NCBI GenBank assembly: GCA_963725425.1
Contig: CAVRYJ010000011.1
Span: 1-64,000 of the forward strand
Direction of reading: 5' to 3'
Length of the DNA: 64,000 nt
Source: Clostridium_I sp963725425
GTDB taxonomy: Bacteria > Bacillota > Clostridia > Clostridiales > Clostridiaceae
Shown one piece after another: positions 47,332-56,351 of this stretch. The translations under genes and the position numbers were made by a program. The stretch's first letter is position 1. Every line of letters starts with the position of its first letter. The notes under the pieces are model-generated. The model made no database searches, was not told the origin of the DNA, and saw nothing but the letters and a program-made list of their open reading frames with translations.

Positions 47332-49223
47332 GGGGCTGTTGCACTAAGAAATTAGTGTAGCAGTTTTTTTTATAAAAAAAACAATTCCCTAGCTTAAAAA
47401 AGTTAGGGAAAAGGTGTAAAATATATTTATGAAAATGAACAATTTAACACACAAAAATTATACCATTCATGACAGTTTTTATCAATTAAAACTGCCAATA
47501 AATACTGAATACATGATTCCTAAAGATGATTCTGTGAGGTTACTAAGTCAGGTTGTAGAGGAGATGGATTTAAGAGAATTATACCAGACTTATTTCCGTA
47601 TAAGGAAAAATCAGCCAACCCCAAGGCAGATGCTTAAGATTATGTTATATGCGTACATGAACCATTATTATGCTTCACGTAAAATTGCAAGTGCATGCAA
47701 GCGAGATATTAATTTCATGTATCTTTTAGAAAGTGCGTCAGCGCCAGTTTATTCAACTATAGCTAGATTTCGTAGCCTTCATTTTGCACCAGTTGCTGAA
47801 GAACTTTTAACACAAATGACAGACTTTCTGGCAGATAACGGAGAGCTTTCTCTAGAAAATCTGTTCATTGACGGTACAAAGATTGAGGCGGCAGCCAACA
47901 AGTACACCTTCGTCTGGAAAAAATCAGTTACTAAAAATCAGAAAAAACTCATGGATAAAATTCCTGCATTTATTTTGCAAGCTGAAAAAGATTTTGGAAT
48001 TAAAATTTTATATAAAAGTGAAATTAAAATTTATCACCTAAATAAACTTCGTAAAAAACTTAAGAAGATACAGAAAGAAGAATGTATAGTTTTTGTCCAT
48101 GGTTGTGGTAAACGAAAAAGTTTAATTCAAAAAACATTAGAGCAGCTTGATAAGTACATTACAAAATTGAAACAGTATAATCAGTACATTCATATCATGG
48201 GCAATAGAAATAGCTTTTCAAAAACAGATCATGATGCTACATTTATGAGGATGAAAGAAGATGCTATGAGAAATGGCCAGCTAAAACCTGCCTATAATGT
48301 CCAGTTTGGAACGGATGCAGAATATGTTGTTTGTGTTACAGCTGGACCACAGTGTACAGATACTACTATGCTAATTCCATTTTTAGACACCCTACGGGAA
48401 AAACAGAACCGGATTTACAAAAGAATCATTGCAGATTCTGGATATGAAAGTGAAGAAAATTATTTGTATTTGGAAAATAATCAACAGCTAGCATTCATCA
48501 AGCCTTCAAATTATGAAATCAGTAAAACACGAAAGTATAAGACAGATATTAGTAGGAAGGAAAATATGATTTATAAACCAGCTGAAGATATTTATGTTTG
48601 TAGCAATGGGAAAAAGTTAAAAGTATCAGGTATTAAAAACACAAAAAGCAAAACAGGATATGTAAGTGAAAAAACATGTTACACCTGTGAAGACTGTAGC
48701 AACTGTCAATTGAAATCAAAATGCATTAAAGGCAAAAATTGTAAAACTCCATTAGAAGAACGCACAAAGCATTTGGAAATCTCTAAGTTGTTTCAGGAAA
48801 AACGGCAGAAATCATTAGAAAGAATTATTAGTGATGAAGGAACTGAACTAAGAATGAATCGAAGTATTCAGTCTGAAGGTGCTTTTGGTGAAGTAAAACA
48901 AGACATGGGATTCAGGCGTTTCTTGTGTCGTGGAAAGCAAAACATACTGGCGGAATGCATCTTGTTAGGGATTTCACATAACGTAAATAAGCTACACAAT
49001 AAAATACAAAATGGACGTTGTGGTTCTTATGTTTTTCCATTAAAAACAGCGTAAACTTTATAATTTCAAAAATCAAAAAAATGGGTAAAAAATACCTTCT
49101 ATTTTGTATACCCTTTTTTCCATATCAATTAATAAAAATATAAAATCAATCCTAAAATCAAAAATATAGTATAGAAAAAGGGCTGTTCATAGCGATTTTA
49201 AAAATCGCTAATGCAACAGCCCC
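47332..49223 (+). mobile_element. IS1182-family insertion sequence
   Basis: Terminal inverted repeats are GGGGCTGTTGCACTAA (left) and, reading inward from 49223, GGGGCTGTTGCATTAG. They flank one transposase gene, giving ~1.89 kb. The flanks TAATATAA and TTATATTA are inverted with respect to each other, in line with insertion into a palindromic target. Confidence 0.85.
47429..49054 (+). CDS. IS1182-family transposase
   Basis: A 541-aa protein. DUF772 lies at the N terminus (QPTPRQMLKIMLYAYMN, YASRKIASACKRDINFMYLL). The DDE domain has NLFIDGTKIEAAANKYTFVW, KRIIADSGYESEENY and SIQSEGAFGEVKQDMGFRRF. The Cys-rich insertion CYTCEDCSNCQLKSKC is typical. The length is full with no frameshift. It moves the surrounding IS and has no other role. 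Confidence 0.93.
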   Translation: MKMNNLTHKNYTIHDSFYQLKLPINTEYMIPKDDSVRLLSQVVEEMDLRELYQTYFRIRKNQPTPRQMLKIMLYAYMNHYYASRKIASACKRDINFMYLLESASAPVYSTIARFRSLHFAPVAEELLTQMTDFLADNGELSLENLFIDGTKIEAAANKYTFVWKKSVTKNQKKLMDKIPAFILQAEKDFGIKILYKSEIKIYHLNKLRKKLKKIQKEECIVFVHGCGKRKSLIQKTLEQLDKYITKLKQYNQYIHIMGNRNSFSKTDHDATFMRMKEDAMRNGQLKPAYNVQFGTDAEYVVCVTAGPQCTDTTMLIPFLDTLREKQNRIYKRIIADSGYESEENYLYLENNQQLAFIKPSNYEISKTRKYKTDISRKENMIYKPAEDIYVCSNGKKLKVSGIKNTKSKTGYVSEKTCYTCEDCSNCQLKSKCIKGKNCKTPLEERTKHLEISKLFQEKRQKSLERIISDEGTELRMNRSIQSEGAFGEVKQDMGFRRFLCRGKQNILAECILLGISHNVNKLHNKIQNGRCGSYVFPLKTA

Positions 49224-49275
49224 CTTATATTAAAGTGTGCCACCTAGCTTGTATATTTTTATGGAACACTTTATA

Positions 49276-49473
49276 GATGCTATTAAAGAATATGATAAAG
49301 CAGGTCGCCCCAGCGAGAGCAACGCAAGAGCAAAGTCCACGTAGTAGTATATCATCTATATAATTTATAAGTTTTTTGTTATTAGGCAAATTATGCTATA
49401 AATTTATCTAATTTCACAAACTTTTATTTATCCATCTATGTATTTATGTTACAATTCAACGAACGATAGTTAT
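49276..49473 (+). other. Coding scrap between IS1182 and IS1380
   Basis: In frame from ATG at 49261 the sequence reads MEHFIDAIKEYDKAGRPSES and ends NARAKST at about 49344. There is no ribosome binding site and its 5' end overlaps the inverted repeat. It is probably the tail of an interrupted gene. I see nothing in the rest. Confidence 0.3.
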
Positions 49474-49697
49474 CCCGGATTATTCATGAGTTCAAGTTTT
49501 ATGGGGATTTGTGTTAAAACCTCGTAGAATTTGAATTTGTTTATTTTTTAGAATAAAAATTTTCAGTAATCTGCAGAAATATATATATATAATCATCAAT
49601 TACATTTATTGTCATCAACAAAATGGTAGACTACTCCCTTGAGTTCTTCAAAATGCGTTATTACCATATTCTACAAGTTGAAAAATAGGTTATGTAA

Positions 49698-50984
49698 TCA
49701 TGTGGCTAAAGGAATTGCTTGGATTTTATTTAAGATATTCCCAAATACCTTCTTATATGGATAACTGCTACATATCTTAAACTTCAAATATCGTCCACTC
49801 TTTATTATTTTGGCAGCAATCTTAATTAACTTTGTACGAATAGTTTCAATTGTCATAGCTTTCATAGGTGTTTTATCTAAGCAAATATTTCTGAACCAGT
49901 TATTGAAATTATATGCTAGTACCATTTCTTGAAGTTTGTTTGCATTAGCTACAAAATCAGTACTGCTCATCTTATCAAAAGACAGACCCAGTTTTCCTTC
50001 CTTTATAAAGTTTTCCATCACACCTCTGTTACAATAGAATTTAACCACTGATTCTGGAAATAATGTCATATTTGTAACAATAAAAGTATAGTTATAGCAC
50101 ATTTGCCCTTCGGGCTTTTCTATTTTGACAACAACTCTGCGCTCTTTTTTCCAACTGGATGCTTTATATTTAAATTCACCATAAATAACATGAGATGAAA
50201 TCATGTCTCTTTTACAAAGTGAGGACATCCTTCCAGCAAACTCAGAAGCTAATTTATAAAGTGGAGAGCTAACTTTCAATCTTATTGCATAAAAAGTATC
50301 TAGCTGTTCTGCAATTTCATACAATTCTGGAATAGCGAAACCACTATCTCCTCTTATAAATCTTGTAATAGACGGGTATTTATTTATATACCTTTTTAGA
50401 ACAGGGCCAATAAATCTTACAGCTTGTCTTGAAGTATATACGTTTCCAGAGCGAAGCTCCGCTTTAATTAAATCTCCAGTTAACCCATCAAACATAAGCA
50501 ATGGATGATATCCATTGGTCCCATAGTGAGAATTATAATCTGAACCATACTGCTCACCATAAGTCTTCAAATTTGTAGAATCTATATCAAGAAGAATATG
50601 TTCTGGCATTGATAAAGAATAATTTTTATCCTGCAATATCTCATTAATTTGTTGATAACTTTTTAGCGTATCCACAGTAACCCTATTATTAAATCTAGAT
50701 ATAGTTGGTTGAGAAGCGAGAGCTTCCTTACCTAGAATATTAGTAAATGTAGGCTCATACCTTAGTTCATCAGCATCATTATCTGTATTATAGCCTGCAA
50801 TATATTGATATATTTTTTGAATAGAAATATCTTCATTTTTATGAGTTCGTGATTGTGCAGATGGATCATTTACATAAAGATTGTTTTTGATGGTATTACT
50901 AAATCCAATTTTTTCATCAAACTCTTTATATAATAAAAGGCCAACATCTGAAGTCAAATTTCCGCCTTCAAAATTTATTTCCAT
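49698..50984 (-). CDS. IS1380-family transposase
   Basis: About 428 aa from the ATG; an upstream in-frame TTG is next to the IS200 end. It has NFEGGNLTSDVGLLLYKEF at the start, LDIDSTNLKTYGEQ (first Asp), FIRGDSGFAIPELYEIAE (second Asp), FYCNRGVMENFIKEGKLGLS (Glu) and NNWFRNICLD near the end, all diagnostic for IS1380. The catalytic triad is complete. The promoter region is displaced by the IS200-type insertion, so it may be silent. Confidence 0.9.
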   Translation of the reverse strand: MEINFEGGNLTSDVGLLLYKEFDEKIGFSNTIKNNLYVNDPSAQSRTHKNEDISIQKIYQYIAGYNTDNDADELRYEPTFTNILGKEALASQPTISRFNNRVTVDTLKSYQQINEILQDKNYSLSMPEHILLDIDSTNLKTYGEQYGSDYNSHYGTNGYHPLLMFDGLTGDLIKAELRSGNVYTSRQAVRFIGPVLKRYINKYPSITRFIRGDSGFAIPELYEIAEQLDTFYAIRLKVSSPLYKLASEFAGRMSSLCKRDMISSHVIYGEFKYKASSWKKERRVVVKIEKPEGQMCYNYTFIVTNMTLFPESVVKFYCNRGVMENFIKEGKLGLSFDKMSSTDFVANANKLQEMVLAYNFNNWFRNICLDKTPMKAMTIETIRTKLIKIAAKIIKSGRYLKFKICSSYPYKKVFGNILNKIQAIPLAT

Positions 50985-50999
50985 GTTCAGGTCTAAAAC

Positions 51000-51672
51000 C
51001 CCCAACTTTAGTCGGGAAGCTTCAGCGAATTCGTAGAATGGGGTAAAAAAAATAATACACTGGAATAATGATAATATTGGGGTGTTAAAAATGGTGTATT
51101 ATAACAAAGGGAGCCATACTGTACATAAAATAGAATATCATATAGTATGGGTGACAAAATATAGGTATGAAATATTAAATCATAATATGAAGATAAGGTT
51201 AATAGAACTAATAAAGCAGGGATGTGAAGCAAAAAACATAAAAATATTAAAAGGACATGTAGGAAGCGATCATATACATCTTTTAATATCATGTCCACCA
51301 ACAATATCAGCAAGTGAAATAGTGCAATATTTAAAAGGCAGATCATCAAAATTCATGCAGGAAGAATTTGTAGAACTGAAAGCAAAATATTGGGGAAGAC
51401 ATTTATGGTCAGCAGGATATTTTTGTGCAACAGTAGGAGCAGTCACAGAAGATATGATAAAAGAATATATAGAAAATCAAGAAAAAGATGACACAAAGGA
51501 CGTATTTACAATTGAGTAAAAAACTAAAATAGAGTCTTTAGTTTTCTTTAGAAAATTAGGTTTAGACGTAAGTCTAAAAATGACTTTAGTCTAAACCTTT
51601 AGATGGCTTTAGCCTTAAATTCCGACTTCCAGTCGATTGACCAACCCCTGTACTTTAGTGCAGGGTGGTTAA
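51000..51672 (+). mobile_element. IS200/IS605-type element inside IS1380
   Basis: A single-gene tnpA element with subterminal hairpins rather than inverted repeats. Downstream of the gene AGGTTTAGAC/GTCTAAACCT forms a 10-bp stem (51559-51601), and near the right end CCCTG/CAGGG pairs around ACTTTAGTG. The left end carries a similar ACTTTAGT. Exact boundaries are estimates. Confidence 0.65.
51091..51519 (+). CDS. tnpA: IS200/IS605-family transposase TnpA
   Basis: A 142-aa Y1 HuH transposase. KIEYHIVWVTKYRYEIL leads in, the HuH motif is SDHIHLLISCPP, the helix VQYLKGRSSKFMQEEF follows, and WSAGYFCATVGAVTEDMIKEY contains the alpha-D helix where the catalytic Tyr normally lies; from the ungapped pattern the usual Tyr may be one of the Tyr residues here. 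The start is the ATG with GGGGTG six bases upstream. It mobilises single-stranded element DNA. Confidence 0.92.
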   Translation: MVYYNKGSHTVHKIEYHIVWVTKYRYEILNHNMKIRLIELIKQGCEAKNIKILKGHVGSDHIHLLISCPPTISASEIVQYLKGRSSKFMQEEFVELKAKYWGRHLWSAGYFCATVGAVTEDMIKEYIENQEKDDTKDVFTIE

Positions 51673-51954
51673 GTTTTATTTTCCTATTGAAATTCAATGA
51701 CTTTTCTAATACACTATCCATAAGAGTCTCTCCTTTGTTGTTTGTTTTTTCGCAAATTAACTATAACAAATTTGAGACTCTTTTTCTAGTATTTTTTGTC
51801 ACTTTTTAAGTGAAAAATTGAATGTTTATAGAAGTTAGTATTTTAGTCATGCAAAGCATGGATCTTTGTGTGTCATGAATAATCCGGGAAGTAATATAAT
51901 TTGATTCTATTTTTATAACAATTTAAAATCATTACTTTATTTGAATTAAAAACT

Positions 51955-51976
51955 ATGTTAGCAAAATGTTAGCAAA
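51955..51976. repeat. 22-bp direct repeat, left copy
   Basis: A 22-bp sequence made of two TGTTAGCAAA units is found identically at 60211-60232, ~8.26 kb away in the same orientation. The two copies bracket the GC-rich gene block and recombinase remnants. Possible att-like core of a former integrated element. Confidence 0.6.
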
Positions 51977-51996
51977 CACCCTAAAATAAAAAACTT

Positions 51997-52026
51997 AAGG
52001 CTTCCAGTAAATTCACTGGAAGCCTT
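51997..52026. terminator. Perfect 12-bp hairpin terminator
   Basis: AAGGCTTCCAGT and ACTGGAAGCCTT pair exactly around a 6-base loop. T-rich sequence follows on both strands. It lies 20 bp after the 22-bp repeat, at the edge of the inserted block. From 52027 to 52534 there is no gene I can support; a Gly/Lys-rich scrap (DHLLGLTGGEKNKKKR, plus strand, about 52165-52215) is probably the end of a lost gene. Confidence 0.75.
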
Positions 52027-52534
52027 GCATTTTCTACCTTGTCTAATGGTACAATTATTGATACAATTTAACGTTAGTCTGACTTTCGCCAAATTGTATG
52101 GGTTTCGCCAAAAAGTATAAATGCTTTTTAGATATATGCATGAATACTGCGAAATCAAATATCGACCATCTGCTCGGCCTCACGGGCGGTGAGAAAAATA
52201 AGAAAAAGCGGTAGCACACGACGCAACAAAAGGTGCAGATCACCCCGCTTCTAGCCAACACTGCCTTAAGATTTCAATAGTTGAAGCTGGCCCCAACAAG
52301 CAAAATACTAAAAAATCGCAAGTATATCTACACTTGCATTGCTTTCCGATTAGAGAAATTCAAAAATGGCACGAAACAATGTGTTTTTCTGAAAAATTTA
52401 GATGCTTTTATATCATTACAAATATGAATAAAAACTCATGATTGAATAGCATAATCGGATATGATAAAATAAATTTAGATGCTTCTATAAAAAACTACAA
52501 GCTTTTGAGTTTTCGCGCAATATTGGAGGAAAGT

Positions 52535-53365
52535 ATGGTAACTGATATATTATGTCAAATACATTACTGTAGAAGGCAAAATTTAAATGACCCCGGAAAA
52601 GTTACGGACGGAGTTACACGGACATTACAGCATCACGAAATGATCTTTGTTTGCGAGGGCAACGGTCATATTGTAATTGGAGAAAACAGATATCCGATAA
52701 AAAATGGGATGCTGTTCTATATCCCTCCGGGTGTACAACTGATAATAGAACCACGTGATCATAATCCCGAACATTATATGACGGTGCATTTCAGCGGCTC
52801 GCGTATGGTACTCGACCCTGACGGCAAATGGAACTATCGGGAAAATATTAAAATCTTACGGCAGCCATTTGCTCAGAAAATAACTAACTATACTCCTTTG
52901 GAAGAGCTGTTTGAAAAACTTTTGGATACCTGGGATAACAAGGGACCAAGTTATGAGTTTGTTGCCGCAACATTACTTCGGCAATTGCTTATTTGGGTTT
53001 CTCAAAACAATATAAATCAGAGCAATAATCAGGCTCTCTCTTTAAAGATTGACCGGATAATAGAATATATGCGTAATAATATCAACAGGAAGGTCACTTT
53101 GGAGGAATTATCCGGGATAGCCAGATTATCCACATTCTATTTATCCAGATCATTCAAAGAAGCAACTGGCTATCCGATTATTACGTACTTTAATAAAATG
53201 AAAATCGAAAAGGCCAAAGAACTGCTTATTGAGGACAATAAGAAGGTGAAGGAAGTGGCATATGAGCTGGGATACACCAATGAATTCTATTTCAGTAGGA
53301 TATTTAAAAGAATAGAAGGACTAAGTCCAAAAGAATTTTATAGCAAGAATGTGTATGAAATTTAG
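52535..53365 (+). CDS. AraC-family transcriptional regulator
   Basis: 276 aa from the ATG preceded by TTGGAGGAAAG; an in-frame TTG 93 nt upstream has no such site. The N-terminal cupin sensor is around FVCEGNGHIVIGENRYPI and GMLFYIPPGVQLIIEP. The C-terminal double helix-turn-helix has VTLEELSGIARLSTFYLSRS and VKEVAYELGYTNEFYFSRIF followed by KEFY. It precedes the MFS gene by ~85 bp in the same direction and may activate it in response to a sugar or drug-like ligand. Confidence 0.92.
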   Translation: MVTDILCQIHYCRRQNLNDPGKVTDGVTRTLQHHEMIFVCEGNGHIVIGENRYPIKNGMLFYIPPGVQLIIEPRDHNPEHYMTVHFSGSRMVLDPDGKWNYRENIKILRQPFAQKITNYTPLEELFEKLLDTWDNKGPSYEFVAATLLRQLLIWVSQNNINQSNNQALSLKIDRIIEYMRNNINRKVTLEELSGIARLSTFYLSRSFKEATGYPIITYFNKMKIEKAKELLIEDNKKVKEVAYELGYTNEFYFSRIFKRIEGLSPKEFYSKNVYEI

Positions 53366-53451
53366 AATTGTGTATGGCTTTCAACTGCTTTTCCTTCTAA
53401 AATAAAGACAGAGATAAAGATTGATTTTTATCTGTTGAAAGGAAAATATCT

Positions 53452-54897
53452 ATGTCTGATCGAAAAAACAAAAAAATACAGTCGGCGGGTGAGAAACTTG
53501 ATCCAAAGATGGTCAAGATTTCAATTATTCTTGTCCTGGGTGTATTGGCGCCGCTGCTGGACAGCACCATGGTCAATGTAGCGCTTAAAATCATGGCTGC
53601 AGATCTAAAAACAACAGTTACCGTGATCCAGTGGGTCACAACAGGCTATGCCCTCAGCATGGGGATCGCGGTGCCGTTCTCGGGCTGGGCAGTCGACAGG
53701 TACGGCGGCAAGAATGTATACACGTTTTCCCTCATGCTGTTTTTACTTGGCTCAATTTTATCCGGAGTATCCTGGAACATTGGGAGCCTGATATTCTTCA
53801 GACTGATCCAGGGCTTCGCCACAGGACTCATGATCACGACATTGACGACGCTCATCGTGCGTATCGCCGGTGGGAAGAATCTCGGCGCGCTGATGTCTAT
53901 CGTCAGCATTCCCTCACTTATAGGGCCGATTCTTGGTCCGCTGCTGGGGGGACTCATCTTAAACAGCCTGAGTTGGCGCTGGGCGTTCTATATTAATATT
54001 CCAATTTGTTTTGTCACGCTTTTGCTCGCCATCTTCTTAGTTCCCGGAGATGTTTCGCCTAAGGTAAAGACATCGTTCGATTTAATAGGAATCCTGCTGC
54101 TTTCGCCGATGTTCGCACTCTTCATATACGGCATATCCCAGGTAAGTAGCCACGGCGGGTTTGGCAATACGGCGGTTCTTGTCCCAATTCTCCTGGGGGT
54201 ACTGCTTCTGGCGATGTTTATATTTTACGCCCTGCGAACCAAAAACAAGCCAGTGATCGATTTGAGGCTTTTTAAGACCCGCAATTTTGCAGCGTCGACA
54301 ATCATGATGTTTCTGTCGGGGATGTCGACAAACGGTGCGATGCTGCTGCTCCCATTATACTATCAGCAGGTACGCGGTGAAAGTATTATAATGACCGGTG
54401 TCATGATGATCCCGCAGGGAGTTGGCATGCTGCTCACGCGCAGCAGAATTGGCCGCCTGACGGATAAAATCGGCGCGCGGGTCATCGTCCTGGTGAGCCT
54501 CGCCGTCACAGTGCTTGGTACGATTCCGTTTGCGTTTGCGGGGGCCCATACAAGTAATATTGTACTGATCCTCGCTCTGATGGTCAGAGGCGCGGGGCTC
54601 GGCGGCATTACCATTCCGGTGATGGCCGCAGCCTATCTGGGGCTTGGAAAAACCGAAGTGCCGCAAGCCAGTATTGCCATCCGGATTCTGCAAACAATCG
54701 GCGGGGCGTTTGGACCGGCAATTCTGGCCGTCATCGTCGAGATCCAGACGACAAGCAACACACTCAGCTCGATGGTGCCCGCCTTCAACATGGCGTTCTG
54801 GTGGGCGATCGGCTTTTCTGTAATCGCTGCTGTCCCTGCATTCTTCCTGCAACAGTTTAAAGCGTCGAACCCGCCGATACCGGTCAAACAGCAATAA
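53452..54897 (+). CDS. DHA2-type MFS multidrug efflux transporter
   Basis: A 481-aa protein with 14 predicted membrane segments. The DHA2/EmrB pattern begins LAPLLDSTMVNVALKIMAAD and WVTTGYALSMGIAVPFSGWA. Motif A is DRYGGKNVYTF and the motif C-like segment is GPILGPLLGGLI. It should export drugs by proton antiport. Base composition (~52% GC by eye) is far above the ~30% of the surroundings, so it was probably acquired from another lineage. It has a GAAAGGAAAATATCT-type ribosome binding site. Confidence 0.9.
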   Translation: MSDRKNKKIQSAGEKLDPKMVKISIILVLGVLAPLLDSTMVNVALKIMAADLKTTVTVIQWVTTGYALSMGIAVPFSGWAVDRYGGKNVYTFSLMLFLLGSILSGVSWNIGSLIFFRLIQGFATGLMITTLTTLIVRIAGGKNLGALMSIVSIPSLIGPILGPLLGGLILNSLSWRWAFYINIPICFVTLLLAIFLVPGDVSPKVKTSFDLIGILLLSPMFALFIYGISQVSSHGGFGNTAVLVPILLGVLLLAMFIFYALRTKNKPVIDLRLFKTRNFAASTIMMFLSGMSTNGAMLLLPLYYQQVRGESIIMTGVMMIPQGVGMLLTRSRIGRLTDKIGARVIVLVSLAVTVLGTIPFAFAGAHTSNIVLILALMVRGAGLGGITIPVMAAAYLGLGKTEVPQASIAIRILQTIGGAFGPAILAVIVEIQTTSNTLSSMVPAFNMAFWWAIGFSVIAAVPAFFLQQFKASNPPIPVKQQ

Positions 54898-54953
54898 GCA
54901 GGCAGACCGAGGGGAATTTCTTACGAAGCTTTATAAACGGAAGGAGATATCAC

Positions 54954-55598
54954 ATGAAAATAAAATGGTTTGGGCAATCGTGCTTCATGTTTACAGCTGA
55001 AAACGGTACAAAGATCGTCATTGACCCGTATCACAATATGCTTGGCTATAAACTGCCGGAGATTGACGCGCACATCGTCACAACCAGTCACGATCACGGT
55101 GACCATAACAATGTCGGCGCGGTTAAGGGAAACTTTGTACATATCAAGGACTCAGGAACGTTTTCACAGAAAGGTATAGATATTAAAGGTGTACAGACAT
55201 TCCACGACAACGTTTCCGGGAGAAAGAAAGGCAAAAATATCGTCTATAATTTCACGATAGACGGATTAAAAATCTGTCATTGTGGCGATCTGGGACATCT
55301 GTTGAGTCCTCAACAGGTCAATGAAATCGGAAAAGTGGATATACTGCTCCTTCCCATAGGGGGGAGAGCCGTACTGGATGCAAGAGGTGCAACGGAAGTC
55401 ATGAATCAGCTGAGTCCGTCGGTCGTGATACCGATGCACTACAGGACGAAAGCGCTGGGAATCCTCGGATTCATATTTGGAACGGTCGATACATTTAAAA
55501 CCGTTTCAAAAAAACATGCAATAACTCATAAAGAGCTTGATGTTAATTTAGCAAATATCAAAGATTTCCCCGGAATCACTATTCTGCAATATAATTAA
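54954..55598 (+). CDS. Metallo-beta-lactamase-fold hydrolase (UPF0173/UlaG-like)
   Basis: A 214-aa protein with the MBL fold: IKWFGQSCFMFTAENGTKIV, metal motif TTSHDHGDHNNV (H-x-H-x-D-H), CHCGDLGHLLSP and VVIPMHYRTKALG. The family acts on lactones and related small substrates; the true substrate is unknown. It lies 56 bp after the MFS gene with an AAGGAG ribosome binding site and shares its higher GC content, so the two probably moved together. Confidence 0.88.
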   Translation: MKIKWFGQSCFMFTAENGTKIVIDPYHNMLGYKLPEIDAHIVTTSHDHGDHNNVGAVKGNFVHIKDSGTFSQKGIDIKGVQTFHDNVSGRKKGKNIVYNFTIDGLKICHCGDLGHLLSPQQVNEIGKVDILLLPIGGRAVLDARGATEVMNQLSPSVVIPMHYRTKALGILGFIFGTVDTFKTVSKKHAITHKELDVNLANIKDFPGITILQYN

Positions 55599-55608
55599 GT
55601 GCAATTTG

Positions 55609-55645
55609 CAGTACCCTGACCGAAACTGTCATGGTACTGTTTTTC
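55609..55645 (+). terminator. Rho-independent terminator after the MBL gene
   Basis: CAGTACC-C-TGAC pairs with GTCA-T-GGTACTG (55609-55639), followed by TTTTTC. It closes the AraC-MFS-MBL unit. Confidence 0.85.
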
Positions 55646-55751
55646 AGTACGGCGTCAGACCGGCAATAATCGGATTATCTAATTGGGTCTCTTTTCTGTT
55701 CATCCCTTAAGCTTTTTGAACCACAAGTAAGCATAAAAAATTGAATATTAA

Positions 55752-55866
55752 ATTAACAAACCCATCGAAAGGCGAGGGTCACAAAGCCACGGGTCTACGG
55801 TTTTTTATACTATGACCGCCCAGTTGCAACAAAGAGGTAAAAAAACGTGACAGTTTTGGCCTCTTT
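55752..55866 (+). promoter_or_regulatory. c-di-GMP-I (GEMM) riboswitch with downstream terminator, orphan
   Basis: The aptamer shows the GEMM-I core in order: AAACCCATCGAAAGG (GNRA tetraloop helix), GGTCACAAAGCCACGGGTCT (ligand-binding junction and second helix), then the closing TATGACCGCCCAGTTGC near 55811-55827. An expression platform follows: AAAGAGG (55831-55837) pairs with CCTCTTT (55860-55866), then T-rich sequence. No plus-strand gene starts after it; the next DNA is a minus-strand recombinase remnant. The regulated gene has been lost or replaced. Confidence 0.75.
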
Positions 55867-55929
55867 ATGTTTTTATAGCTTGCTTCGGCCAACTTGGTAA
55901 TACGTTGCTTTCTATCTGATTTATGTATA

Positions 55930-56330
55930 TTAAATTGTCCATGGCAGCTCGGTGCCATCCTTAAACCTTAAGGTAATCTCCTGCTCGGACTTGACGATAA
56001 CCCTATCCACAGTGGCAAACCACAGTTCCTCGTCAAATTCGGTCAGAAGTGAATCGTTCTTTTGAGCGAGCATATGAATCGTGAAATGTTCTCTCGCTTT
56101 ATCTTGTGCTCCTGCCACTGCACATTAACTGTTTTCAGCCTGTTCTTGGCGGTTTCATATCGTTCAAGCAGTGCGGTATACCGAATCATATAATCCGACT
56201 GGTCAATTGCGCTGTGGGCGTTTTCCTCTACACATTTTTTTATTAACTCCATGATCACATCGCATTCCCCTTTAAGGGTCATACTCTCAGCATCAAGGGC
56301 AGCGGTATCGGTCAGCGTTTTATATCAGTA
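55930..56330 (-). pseudogene. Large serine recombinase, C-terminal remnant
   Basis: Two overlapping minus-strand frames join into the C-terminal coiled-coil and tail of a TndX/TnpX-type serine recombinase. IRYTALLERYETAKNRLKTV is followed, after a frameshift near 56090, by LLTEFDEELWFATVDRVIVK and LRFKDGTELPWTI. The catalytic and zinc-ribbon domains are missing. Such enzymes move conjugative and mobilisable transposons, so this marks a former integrated element. Confidence 0.75.
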
Positions 56331-56351
56331 TAAATCTCGACGAATTCCCAC

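Larger units (their letters stand above)
47192..49275. repeat. ~48-bp inverted repeats flanking the IS1182 element
   Basis: 47192-47239 and 49227-49275 are reverse complements with about six differences; both contain TATACAAGCTAGGT followed by a GCACACTT core. Without IS1182 they would bound a ~190-bp palindromic element resembling a MITE. IS1182 sits close to the right arm. Confidence 0.65.
49474..51888 (-). mobile_element. IS1380-family element interrupted by an IS200-type element
   Basis: Perfect 16-bp ends: CCCGGATTATTCATGA at 49474-49489 and its reverse complement at 51873-51888. The transposase gene is transcribed leftward. The IS200-type insertion (about 51000-51672) separates it from its original upstream region. 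The total without the insert (~1.7 kb) fits IS1380. Confidence 0.85.

Noticed and set aside
51955..51976. The 22-bp repeat as a proven attachment site
   Set aside because: Identity of two copies is clear, but no intact integrase or reconstituted empty site is visible, so it stays a repeat with a suggested role.
54355..54894. Long minus-strand ORFs opposite the MFS gene
   Set aside because: High GC content of the MFS gene reduces stop codons on the other strand; the plus frame has clear membrane-transporter motifs.
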